NCBI GenBank assembly: GCA_021904315.1
Contig: CM038915.1
Span: forward strand, 14,570,001-14,634,000
Length of the DNA: 64,000 nucleotides
From: Sphagnum magellanicum
Lineage: Eukaryota; Streptophyta; Sphagnopsida; Sphagnales; Sphagnaceae
Reading direction: 5' to 3'
Below the pieces are notes generated by a model. The model was not told where the DNA came from, made no database searches, and worked only from the letters and a program-made list of their open reading frames with translations. Both the position numbers and the translations under genes were made by a program. Positions within the stretch are counted from its first letter, which is position 1; each line of letters starts with the position of its first letter. Of the stretch, positions 48,451-59,180 are shown in pieces.

Positions 48451-49457
48451 AACTAGTGCGGGCAAGTTCTTGGATCTCAGCACCTTAAGGTCGAGGATAT
48501 AGGTTAGGTTCTAGAGTCTTCAAATCAGAGGTTCCAAGTTTTGTTGGAACCATCATTGTTAGAGAGCATTTTTTATTTTCCTTTGTGAATATGACCAGAC
48601 TTGGAGGCTTTAAAAATTTAATGACCCAATCTCAAGGTTGGACCAATGATTTCATAAAAAAATAAAAGAGTTAGAATTGTGATTGAAAATTCCTTTTGAA
48701 ATTGAGAATCGGACAAAACCAGTTCAAACATATGTTGAGTGATTCTTTACTTTTATGAATACCCACTAATTTTGATTCTAAAAAATAATTTAAAACAGTT
48801 TGAGTTTCACACATAAAAGGAACCCTTAATCTAGTTCTGTGTGAGGTTTTTTTCTCTTTTTTTTTCTAAATATTCTAGTTTTCATAATCAGACATAGTTC
48901 TGGGTAACCTAGGCTAAAACTAACTAAAACTAACAATTAATTGTCAATTAAACTCCAATTAGCCATCGATTTGATTCTATTTAAATCCTTTTTTTTTTCA
49001 AAATTCCTCGACCCCTGATAAAAATGCATTAGGATTTTTGTTGTTTTTGATAGTCCTTAACAATTTGGAATGTGAAATTAGAAGACACATTTGCTGTTTT
49101 AGAGTACACTCAACAGAAAAGTGTTCACATATTTTATTTGCATAACACATAATAACATTGTTTAATCAACATTTGCAAAAACAAGGTCTATATACAATTT
49201 AATTCAAGGTCTGATTCTTTCAATGCCAACTTGGAAAAGGCACACAATGATGAAGATGATTACTGATGTTTACCTCCCGCAACACCTACATTCATGAATA
49301 CCAAAATATTTAAAACCTTGGGAATATATAAACCCTCACTCTGAAAGCATTACTGAGCCTAAAAATTGATGTGATTTTTTATTAAATTTTTTTTTTCATG
49401 ATACTTGATACAATGGGTATCCACATGCTATCATAGGGGATCATCTAAAGTCTAGAC
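48451..49457. other. Unassigned spacer
   Basis: 48,725-48,850 resembles the inside of the hAT MITE at 24,326-24,593 (GAGTGATTCTTTACTTT), so a truncated relative is present. No gene. Confidence 0.4.
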
Positions 49458-50006
49458 CAGTGTTGTGCGGGTATTGATTTTTAAGAGAATATATGATCCT
49501 AGGTATTCTATATTTTATGTTTGGGTAATGTTTTGAGTTGTTTTTTTTTAAATTCAGAATCTCTGGGTAGGATTTAATTTGTTTTTTTCAACTCATAGCA
49601 GTTATCAGGTATAGAGTTTAAGATTCTGGGTATAGTTAAGATTTAAGATTATGATTTCAACAGAAATTATGCACCAAAAAAATAGAAACTCAGACAAACA
49701 AAATTCGAAGCTCTCAACTTATAAACGAAGAGAAAACTCAAATTCAAAATGATGGGAGAAACCTTAAACCTCAATAATACTTGTCTAAGACACTGAAGCA
49801 TGAGTAGTTGGCTGACTTGATGATTCCCTCCATCCAAAACAAGTAAGAAGACAGTTTCAAGTTTTACTTTGGTTCTACCATGATGAACACTTCACAAGTC
49901 TATATTGACAAATTCTTAATATTTAGGTCCAGTCAGGTTCAATTCTTAATTCTGGAATAAAAATTGTCAATTTTAACGCTTGGATTTGGGTACCTGCACA
50001 ACCCTG
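49458..50006. mobile_element. hAT-like non-autonomous element, 549 bp
   Basis: The left end is CAGTGTTGTGCGGGTA; the right end on the other strand is CAGGGTTGTGCAGGTA (14 of 16 positions match). Flanking 8-mers GTCTAGAC and GTTCTTAC agree only at four positions, so the target duplication is decayed or absent. No transposase frame. Confidence 0.5.
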
Positions 50007-50090
50007 GTTCTTACAGGGAATTGGTACAAGTGCTCTTTTTCTTGGAACTGTGGAGAGAGACATGGAATTTATAAACGACTAGTGGTAACC

Positions 50091-50107
50091 CGTGCCTGCA
50101 AGGCACG
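50091..50107. other. Perfect hairpin CGTGCCTGCAAGGCACG
   Basis: Seven-base arms with a three-base loop, in a locally GC-rich stretch after ACTAGTGGTAACC. It resembles hairpins found near ends of plant transposons. Function unknown. Confidence 0.5.
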
Positions 50108-51573
50108 ACACGGCACTGAAGCAGCGATGACCCCTGAAATCCTAAAGCTCAACGACATTCTGTCATTTCAGAAAGTCATGACTATGGGAAATTGGAAAAA
50201 TATAAAGAATCGCCGGTTCCATATTTTAGTTCATTGATTTTTTGAGAACCGTGAGAACGAATGATAAGAACCACTCTTCTAATAACCCACTAATGGTGGT
50301 TGGTTCCAGTGTTGGTTCCGGTTCTTTGAATTTTTTTCCCCATAAAAAGAATCACCGGTTTCGATTCTTTCAAAAGAAGAACCAAAGGTTTTACGAAAAA
50401 ATCGATAAAAAAGCGCACTGGTTCTTAGACTTTCTTTTTTTTTCTTGAAAATTTGGGAACCGTGGTTATATAGCCACACCGATTGTTTGAAATTTTTAAA
50501 AAGCGGCCGCTAGGTGAGTGGTGCATACTCGGTATGATAACTAGAGGGCATCTTTCATTCATTCATTCATAGAAGCGCCTCACAGTGATGGGAAAGCATG
50601 CGTTCATGCCCTATTGGGTACGATGGAAACGTACTTTCTTTTCCTACGTGGCAGAACGGGCCATTCCAAGATGCTAAACACCGATTTCCATCGGACCCGT
50701 GCTGGCCCACCGTCACAGACTGACTGAGAGATAGACTTGCTGAATTAATATATTAGATTACTTGCTACAGTGCAAACACCAAATTTCTTGATTCTATCTT
50801 TGCTTCTTACATAATTGTCCACACACTCTCTCCCTTTAGACTGTTTCTTTCTTGGGAATTTCTTGAGTTTCTTTTTCTCCTTGGTACCCCTCCAGAAAGT
50901 GGACTTCCAGAAGTAAAGAATTGAAACTTTAGGAAAGTGTACTTTTAAGTGTAGGGTAATGCTCAAGGGCTGGGCCATTCCCTAAATAATAGGCCCAAAG
51001 GTCTGAGGCTGAGGGCTTGTTATTTTTTTGGGAAGACCCCAGGCCAAAGGGGGTTGTACGATGTAAAATGGAACGCATTTTTACTTTTAAAAACATGATA
51101 ACCAGGTGATACCCGTTAGATATCGTGGTTACAAATTTTTAAAAATTGTAATGCAGACATTTCAAAAAGTGAAACGCCCATCTCTGCCAGCATTTTGCTT
51201 CTTGAAATGCTCGCTTGCTCCTGACAGCTTATTACTGAATACAAGGCACCCTCCATTTTCACTACCACAAATGCAAAGTGTTTTAAGAGATATATATATA
51301 GAAAATGAATCTGGCAAGGGGGGTGGGTCTGAGTCCTGGAAGATCCCCCACCAACCACTCAAAGTGCCGCCTTCCAAAGCTATGGAAGATACTTCTTTTA
51401 ATCTCTATCTTTCTCAAATTTTCTTTTATATATTTCCTTTTCTCTGGCTCAGCAAACGAAGGATCTCTCGCATTTGGACGCACTAAGAGCAAAGTAAAAA
51501 GTTGTACGGGAGGTTCCCGTACGAGTGGGCTGTTCTCCTAAGGGAAGGCAACTGGAGGTTTTGAATTTGATTC
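50108..51573. other. Unassigned sequence
   Basis: No supported gene. It contains a GCGGCCGC site (50,503), a CATT repeat near 50,555 and a perfect hairpin GTACGGGAGGTTCCCGTAC at 51,504-51,522. Frames at 51.1-51.5 kb overlap on both strands and look like chance. Confidence 0.5.
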
Positions 51574-51840
51574 TGGGGAGGGAAATTCAGAAAACCAACC
51601 CCTTTTCCAGTAAACTGAGTTTCATCTTTAGTTTTTCCTGCGCGCCTCCACTGATGCTACCCATATATTTTCACTGTTCCGACCTGTACAACTGATATAA
51701 TTACTCTCGAACCTTGTGCATTAAATGCTTTCGTACTGAGATTTAATCAAATTTCCTTACTTTGCGGACACCACTGAAAGAGGGATAATGGGTAAAAGGA
51801 GGCTGAAAAACAGGGTAAAGGTAGGGTTACTTTATCGACA
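51574..51840 (+). repeat. Direct repeat D1, copy 2
   Basis: Second copy of the 48,172-48,450 segment, same strand, 3.4 kb downstream. It has a small insertion (TTTCGTACT) after the shared GTGCATTAAATGC. Confidence 0.8.
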
Positions 51841-51954
51841 ACTCGACTATATGGGTTATTTGGTTGATCCTCTTCTTGACGTGGTCTAAGCGATAGACTT
51901 TTAAGGTCAGTTTCCATGTGGTCTTTCATTCAGATCCGGATTGTTTTGGTGAGA

Positions 51955-52001
51955 TGACGTTTGATCCTAAACGTCATAGGGGACGTTTAGCCCTAAACGT
52001 C
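51955..52001. promoter_or_regulatory. Two adjacent ACGT palindromes
   Basis: 51,955-51,976 (TGACGTTT...AAACGTCA) and 51,982-52,001 (GACGTTTAGCCCTAAACGTC) are separated by five bases. A third relic, GGGGACGTCAGAGG, follows near 52,034. TGACG/ACGT is the core bound by plant bZIP (TGA) factors, but no gene is adjacent, so this may be repeat structure rather than regulation. Confidence 0.4.
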
Positions 52002-52046
52002 AGGGTGGGCCAATTTGGTCTAAATGTCAGAGGGGACGTCAGAGGT

Positions 52047-52592
52047 GATTGGTACACCTGGTTTGTTATTACTAGTGGTCCACCTATTAGCAATCTCGGT
52101 TTTAGTTTTATGAGTGGGGTTGGAAAAAAGTAAGTAACTAAACTTAGATGTGAGAAATAATTTTGCAGGGTCACATATTGAAGACCATGGTTAGGATGCT
52201 CTAAGAGCATCGCAGTGGTGCTCGGTATGTGATCTGCACAGTAAAATTGGATGAAGAAAATCCATCGTCTGCCGTGTTTGGCTCAGGAAAATGGTTTTGG
52301 CTCGTATAATTGTGCACATTGCCATGGCTTGTGAAAGGCGCAGAAGCCCTGTGCACATGCAAAAAAGAGTGTAATAAATATGATCTAACTGCCACTCATT
52401 GTTTTTGATTAGCCCATCATAATGATTCGTCCAGGTGGTTTGCTATTAGTAGTCCCTCACCTATTTGCTGTCCCAGTTTCAGTTTGATGGTTGGGGTTGC
52501 AAAAGAGTACATAACTAAACTTGAATGTGAAGAATATTTTCGCAGGGTCACATACTGAACACCGCTGGAGATGCTCTAAGAACATCTGGAGG
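52047..52592 (+). repeat. Tandem duplication D2 (two units about 377 bp apart)
   Basis: Units 52,047-52,215 and 52,424-52,592 share TTTGYTATTAGTAGT-like, GGGGTTG, GTAAGTAACTAAACTT / GTACATAACTAAACTT, GCAGGGTCACATA and GATGCTCTAAGA strings. Unit 1 ends with the perfect hairpin GATGCTCTAAGAGCATC (52,195-52,211); unit 2 has the decayed form. Confidence 0.75.
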
Positions 52593-54479
52593 CTATAGGG
52601 CAAGATGCTGTTCCAAGTGATAAAATAAATAAATTAATAAAGGATAAGAGGTTTTATCACATATCTCATGCTCCCATGATCAGATGACAAGTGGAACTTC
52701 CAGAACCAAAAACCAAAAATGGAACCAGCAGATGATCAACTTTCTCACCTAAGAAAAAGCCTAAAAAATAACTTGGAAATGACACCTTAACAGCTTAATT
52801 TACAGTTTAGGGACACTTAAACACACGTGAAACACTGAGTCACAAAAATGAAATTCGAACAAGATCTCCATTGCAATAAAACTTGACATTCTAGAAAGGG
52901 GCTACAAACAGGATCAAAGAAACCTTTGGATAGCCTTCCTTACCTGTTGACTTATTATTGGCCCTAAACTTCTTAAGGGTACACATGTGTATTATGTTGC
53001 AGGTGCTAAGGAGAAACACACTCCCACCACCCTAAAGCCTTGGGAAGGAAGAAAAAGTAAAGGACATTGTGTATACCACACTTTCCATGCAAAGAAGAGT
53101 ACTAAAAGACATCACATAATTTGAGCACATGAAGCTTCCAATACTCCCTGGCAAGGGCACATTCCCAATGTTCTTAGGCAAGCCTTCAAATGTTCTTTCA
53201 TATATATATTATTGTAACGGTGTGGGTAACACAGAATGTTCTTGACAAATTATTAAGACAGACAGTTGTGCCTCTGGTGGTCCTTTTGTTGGATAACTTG
53301 CTGACTGAGCTTTGACTGAGCTCAATTATGCTCTTTGAACATGTGCTAGGAAGCAAAATCTCATACCTAGTCTTCACCAGTCATTTGTCTTTTGGTAAAA
53401 ATTTGTCAATAGGTGACACTAATTCCCTTTTCTTTTGACAAAAGTTCCTTTTTTCACTAAAAAAATCACCAAATTTCGCCCAAACGTTTTTTTTGGCGGG
53501 GGGGGGGGAGAGCTCTAGGTTATTGTTTTAATGGTCCTCCACAAAAGTGTTGCCAATTAAGTTGAAATCTGGGTATCAACATTGGACCCTATTGAACTTT
53601 CCATTTGAGTTGTCATTGTCCTTGTTTGTATGTGCACATTTTTCAGCTTTGAAATGAAAGGTGCAATTGTCTTTCTAACTTCCTTGCGATCGTTTGGCCT
53701 ACTCTGATGTGGTTGATTGGCATATTTTATTATTATTCTCACAATGGTGTCTTCTCCCCCCTCATGGTGGTGTAGTTAGTCATAAAGAGATTAGGGTGTA
53801 CCTTCTTCAATTCTTAATATGCAATTGGGAAGGGCTTCAAGCAAAGCATGTTCTTAAGGCACAAGCCCTTGCAACGGCTCTCTTTTTAATTCATGCCCCC
53901 TTGACGGACACCCCATCTCAAGGAACCCCACTAGCTTTGGTCATGCCCCCACCACATCGTCTTGAACAAAGTCTTGCCTTAAGACATGTTGAAGAATGTG
54001 CATGAGCTACGAAGGCTCTTACCCCCTTCACCCTGACCCCATCCTCTTCTGAGCCATTATTGTTTTGTAAGCATTTCACCCATCAAATTTGTCCTCACCT
54101 TCCCAAGACTCCTTGTTGAATTTCCAACCTAAATCACACTTGGAGTTTTCATTGGATTCTTTTAAATCAACCTTCATTTAGTTGCCACATCTTTTAGTTT
54201 GTGGTCCTTTAGGTATAGTTTTGAACACTTGCGAAACCTTTTTGACCTTGAAGATTCAACCAATGGCTTCCCACAACTTTTTTAATGAATTCCCATGTTG
54301 TTGCGAATCATATCTTAGGGTCCATTGCTTAGGTTACTAACATTGCCAAGCTTTTGATTTTGGCCAAGCCTTCCAAAAGCATTTAATCAATTGCAATGGA
54401 TGAAGTATTGTACCAATTGGTGATTTTATGCATGTAATTTCGTGACATTTTTTCCATTCATTTGTTGCTTCATCAATCT
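52593..54479. other. Unassigned sequence
   Basis: No gene. It holds a G run near 53,495. From about 53,690 it may already be decayed 5' sequence of the retrotransposon that follows. Confidence 0.4.
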
Positions 54480-56350
54480 AACGTGGCAGTCAAAGGGGGT
54501 GCAAAATAGTGGTTCATGGCATTCAAACTATGTTAAATGTCCATCCTGATTAGGTGATACTATAGGTGGATGTCGCAAATGCTTTCAACACCATTTTTAA
54601 GAATGCCATCTTTCAGTTTCTTCACACAGCAAGAAGCTAGTTGTTTTAACTTTTCCTTTTTGTTCAGTCCTTTTATGCCCAATAGGTTCCCCTTTTCTTC
54701 AACCACCATTCCATTTTGGGAGATTTGTTAATCATCCATTCTTTGGAAAGCATGCACTAAAGCAATTTGCTTGCCATACCTCTTTTTGTGGTAGCCCATT
54801 TTTGTGTGTTGCAATGTTCTGTGCAAGTTTTTTCATCTTGTATTTCCCTTCCCTTGTAGACGACATTCACATCATCGGCCTAACCTCTATTTTGTTTTTG
54901 ACCATTTTGTCTTTTGGTTGGTTTTTAGGGGGTTCATGGTCCAACCCCACAAGTGTTTGGCTTAATTGCCTTCTAATTTGCGTCTTGGTTTCTATCCTTT
55001 TACCAAATTGTATTGCTCATCATATGGCATTAGGGTTTTGGGTGTCCCATTTGGGTCAGATTTTTTCTTTTATTTTTTTCTTATAGGATGTGTTAGACAA
55101 AAATGTTTGCCATGCACAAGCACTTCTGAAGCTAAAGGATGTCCAAGTTGGTTTTGAGATCCTCTCTTAGTGTTTTGCCCAAAGACCTTTTTATCTTATT
55201 TATTGTTTCCCTTTTTTATTAGTCTTTTAATGTTAATTCACTTCCTTTGACTCAACCTCATGTAGGCTTTTGTGAGACTTTTGAGTTGAAGTTCTTTGGA
55301 TTGCCCGCATGCCTTCTATATGTGTGAACAAGTTTTTCTCCCCATCTTTCATGGGGGGCTCATTTTGTTTCCACAAAGTTTATTGCATTGACAACCTATC
55401 TAGGGCATTGGGCATTTATTGCACCTATCATCACTGCCAAATTCCTATCAAATCATCACCCATTTTTATTAGAGGTGATAAATGTCAATAATTCTAGTCC
55501 ATTCCCCTTCTGAGCACATTTGAGGTTAGTGTGGGACATAATGACATGCATTCTTCCTTTCATGAAGTTTATTGAAAGGGGATCAAATTAATTTTTGAAA
55601 AGCATTTTAAACATATTGCACAACCATTCTTTCTCCACAATCATCTTTGACATGGCTTTTGATTCGCACCATGCACATTTAAAGTCTTGCATAGGTTCGA
55701 AGGCAAGTATTTGGCTTTTTGCTCACCCAATCATTCCATTTTTCCATTTAACCTATAATGTTTTCTCCTTTGTGTTGCACACCAAGTTGGGCCTCCCTCA
55801 TTCTTTAGCTTTCAGGGTGATCAATTGGATTTGTAGGTAGCCTTTACATCTTGTAAGGACCCACCTTTTTTGTTGTTCCCATGGTGGGGAATGGATTGCA
55901 TCCCTCAATACGGTTCAAAATGCCTTTGCTTCCATTGTGAAAGACATAAGGTTTCATGTTTCATGTGAACAACCCATGTCCTTCCACCACCTTCCATTTA
56001 GTTTTATCATTATCAGGTTGATATTGTGTTATCAGCTAATGGCATTTGCACCTTGGTTGATGTGGTCATTGTCAATCCCACCCGAACAAATTTGGTTTCA
56101 TCTCGTGGGATGGCCATGACAGTGGCAATTCAAGCAAAGACAAGACTTTACCATAATTGACACCCAACAAACACATTTCTTCCCCTTGCCATAGAAGTTT
56201 TCAAATGGTTACACCAACAAACAAATAACTTTATTCGCCAATGTGCCAACATGGTATGGTTAGCAAAGGGCCCTAAGGCCTCCCTTTGGTGATTTTATGT
56301 GCTTTCTATAGGTAGAGAATGTCAATAGCCCTGTAAAAAACATAGGTTGT
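54480..56350 (+). pseudogene. Frameshifted non-LTR retrotransposon reverse transcriptase
   Basis: The plus strand carries, in order but in changing frames, VVHGIQTMLNVHPD, VDVANAFNTIFKNAIFQFLH (54,566; the first Asp of the RT catalytic centre), FPSLVDDIHIIG (54,844; the (Y/A)xDD box, here LVDD), YGIRVLGVPFGSD (55,023), LPCTSTSEAKGCPSWF, KLGLPHSLAFRVINW (about 55,782), HLFCCSHGGEWIAS (55,862), VQNAFASIVKDIRFHVSCEQ (55,916), and near the end ANVPTWYG. This is the layout of a family of plant non-LTR RT proteins with a C-terminal CxxH-containing segment. At least three frameshifts and several stops make it inactive. The 5' limit is uncertain; no endonuclease was recognised. Confidence 0.75.
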
Positions 56351-56399
56351 TCTTGTTTTGAGATATGCCATCATTGTAAGTGAAAGTGTTTTTAGGTTT

Positions 56400-58211
56400 A
56401 TTAAACTTTTAGGTTTCCCTTTCCTTTTCAAATATGCTTCTTACAACTTGTGAGCGTTTTAGAACACAATTTTTTTTCTTTTTGCCTTTCGTGACCCATT
56501 TGGGTTTTTGCGCTTCTAATTCAAACTTAAGTCCTCTTTCTTTGTTATTCATTTCCCCCTTTGTTGGGTGTTTTGTTTTATTAAAGTTGCCATGGTTTCA
56601 TCAAAAAGACTTGTTTCAAGTTTACTTTTTGTTCTCCAAAATAACTAATAAAAGTTGGCCTCAAATTGACATTTTGAAATTATTATATATTATAATACCT
56701 TGGCGATTTCGACACAAGTCTATCAAAAAATTAATTAATTTTGAAATTTTCATTTCAACAAATAACATATTCTTGAATATTAAATATTTTCCTTCACAAA
56801 ATTTTCTTTTGAGAAAAATAATTTTTTAAATTTTTAATGTTTTTAAAAATAACATAATTAGTGTGGAAGTTGTTAAGATATTATGGTAGTTTACTAATTA
56901 TTATCTTGTAATAAGTTGTTATTATTACATTGAAGAGGTGAATCTCGAACAAAAATGTGAAAATGAGTCTTAGAAAATTTTTGACTAGTTAAATGTTAAA
57001 GCAAAAAATTGCTATGGAGGACCAAGAAAGACCAATAACAAATTTAATGGACTACAAATGGGCAAGTAACAAATCTCATATACATATAAGACCACATTAC
57101 TACAATAAACCAAAATTAGTCAACAGTCACCAACACACCACTTTGTGGCAAGGTCTCATGACTTAGTTTAGGATGAATAGGCAAAATGAACTAGCACCCA
57201 TACTAATACCTTACCTTGTTGATTGAAACATCTTGGTGATCAAATTAAACCCAAGAAATGTTAAATTTGGACTTAGAGATCTTGATTTGGTCTAAGCAAA
57301 TGATATTTATAATATTTTTAAAAAATTAAATGAATTTTAGGGCTTTTACCATGCTACTAGTGTGGGTACTAGTTCATCCAAGGTTGGTAGGAACCAATGT
57401 TGGTTGATTATAATATTTTAGACTAGTTATAAAGTATGAATGGGTGTTAACAAAGTAAAGTTGACAAAAAAATGTAGTCTTTTCAAAATCCAATTAAAAA
57501 ATGGAACAATTTTTTATATGGGCACAATAAAGTACATTCAAAATATTTTGAAGTAGAAACATAAAACCATAGGTCATTGTATTTAGTTTATTGGAAATTG
57601 AATACAAAGTTTGAACAACTTTGGTATCATAAAAGTAAATTATAAATACATTTGAAACTAATTGGGTCAAAATGGTGTTCAAACCTATTTCATATTAATA
57701 ATTTGATATATTATGATTATAACATCCATAATTTGATAATACATAAGTATCTCTTAGGGCTCCACTAAGTTAAAATTGTTTAAAAATTAATATTTCATCT
57801 ACATGTAGCCCATTTTGTAAGATTGGACATTTTGTACAAGTAGAAACATTTTAAAAATTTCTATTTAATCCTAGTTTCAATATGGGGTTTTTCAACATTT
57901 TAAAATGAAAGATTATCATCATGTTAATTATCGTACAAAAAAATTCTACTTTCAATACATTAAAAGAAATTCGTGGCTGCATGTAATTTTTTTGACACAA
58001 AGCTGTGAGTTGTCTACTTTATTTTGCTTGCACCTAATAAGGCATTTGGAAATTTCAAAAGGAGTATCAAATCCTTACAAAAATGATTATGCATTCAAGG
58101 AAATTTTTCATTCATTATAAGTTATGTATTTGTTAGTTTTCAAATTCCAGGCAATTTTTGGATATGCATAGAGATTACATATACCAAACTTCACATGTTA
58201 ATTGTGTAAAA
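56400..58211. other. AT-rich sequence
   Basis: No supported gene or element. Frames are short and AT-driven. Confidence 0.5.
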
Positions 58212-58844
58212 GGTCAAAGCATGGTTGGGGTACCAAAAAGGACTGTCTCTTTTTATATCTAATGGACCCCTTCATTTATACATGTTGTCACTTAATGGCA
58301 CATTCATATTGAAAGTTTGATTTTCTTCATGGATAGATACATTACTAAGGTATTATTCTATGCACAACATATCAAATTTTAACGTTTCAGGATTCTTACC
58401 AAGTCTTAGAAAAATATTCAGGCCTTTGTTTTTTAAGAAAAATAAATTCAAAGATTCACAAGGAATGTCTAAACAAATTTTTATGGCTTAAGATTTTTAC
58501 AAAAAACACTTTAAATAATAATGTACATCAAATGTATGAATGTGACAAAAACCAAATGCCCTATTGTAATGTAATTTTTTTCAAAAAGTGAAATTTCTAA
58601 GAATTTTGGGCCATTGATAGATAATGGCCCACATTGGATAAATTTTACTATTCTTAGTTTTATAAATGAAAAAAAAAGATATTCTAGATGCTTATATAAA
58701 ATTTGGAACAAAATTATTTCATTTGACATGAGAAAAAAAAAGGAAATTAAAAGTATGTCATAGGAAAAATGAAAAAAGGTGAATTTGATAATCCTAGGAG
58801 TGAGCCCTTATGTTTCAAAGGGGGTACCCCAATCATGCTTGGAC
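58212..58844. mobile_element. AAGCATG-TIR element, copy 3 (633 bp)
   Basis: The left end is GGTCAAAGCATGGTTGGGG(TACC); the right end on the other strand is GGTCCAAGCATGATTGGGG(TACC), 21 of 23 positions alike. TAA occurs just outside both ends (GTGTAA / CTAAAG), which would fit a three-base target duplication of the PIF/Harbinger kind. AT-rich interior, no transposase. Confidence 0.65.
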
Positions 58845-58887
58845 CCTAAAGACAAAAACATTCAAAATTTAAACATTCAAAATCAAA

Positions 58888-58975
58888 TAGCTTGTGCAAG
58901 AATTGAACCTTAGTTCTATACATAACTCTACCCATTGCAACATGAGTTACTTGCAAAATAAACACCCAAAGAACC
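58888..58975 (-). repeat. tRNA-like fragment (SINE head or tRNA relic)
   Basis: The minus strand reads GCAAGTAACTCATGTTGCAA, TGGGTAGAG, then 16 bases on AAGGTTCAATTCTTGC. The TAACTC...TGGGTAGAG part resembles a tRNA D-arm/A-box, and GGTTCAATTC resembles the B-box. The GCAAG and CTTGC ends can pair. The A-to-B distance is about 4 bases short of a normal tRNA and there is no good anticodon arm. Confidence 0.35.
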
Positions 58976-59004
58976 CCAAAACCTCAACCCCACACACCCA
59001 AAAG

Positions 59005-59180
59005 CTTGTAAAAAATTGATCAACAATGAAAACATACTGCCTAGAAGCCCAAGGATATATAAAAAAAACTTGTTGCAATTTGATTAGCAATGAAAACACA
59101 ATGCTTAGAAGCCCAAGGATATATAAGAAGTTTGTTGCAATGTGATCAACAATAAAAACACACTACACAAAAGCCTAAGA
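59005..59180 (+). repeat. Tandem repeat, about 63 bp, three units
   Basis: Units share TTGTTGCAATTTGAT, CAACAATGAAAACA and CTTAGAAGCCCAAGGATATA. The third unit is the most diverged. Confidence 0.8.

Noticed and set aside
51106..51541. 126-codon plus-strand frame
   Set aside because: Overlapped by three minus-strand frames of similar length; no motif; probable chance in a balanced-composition stretch.
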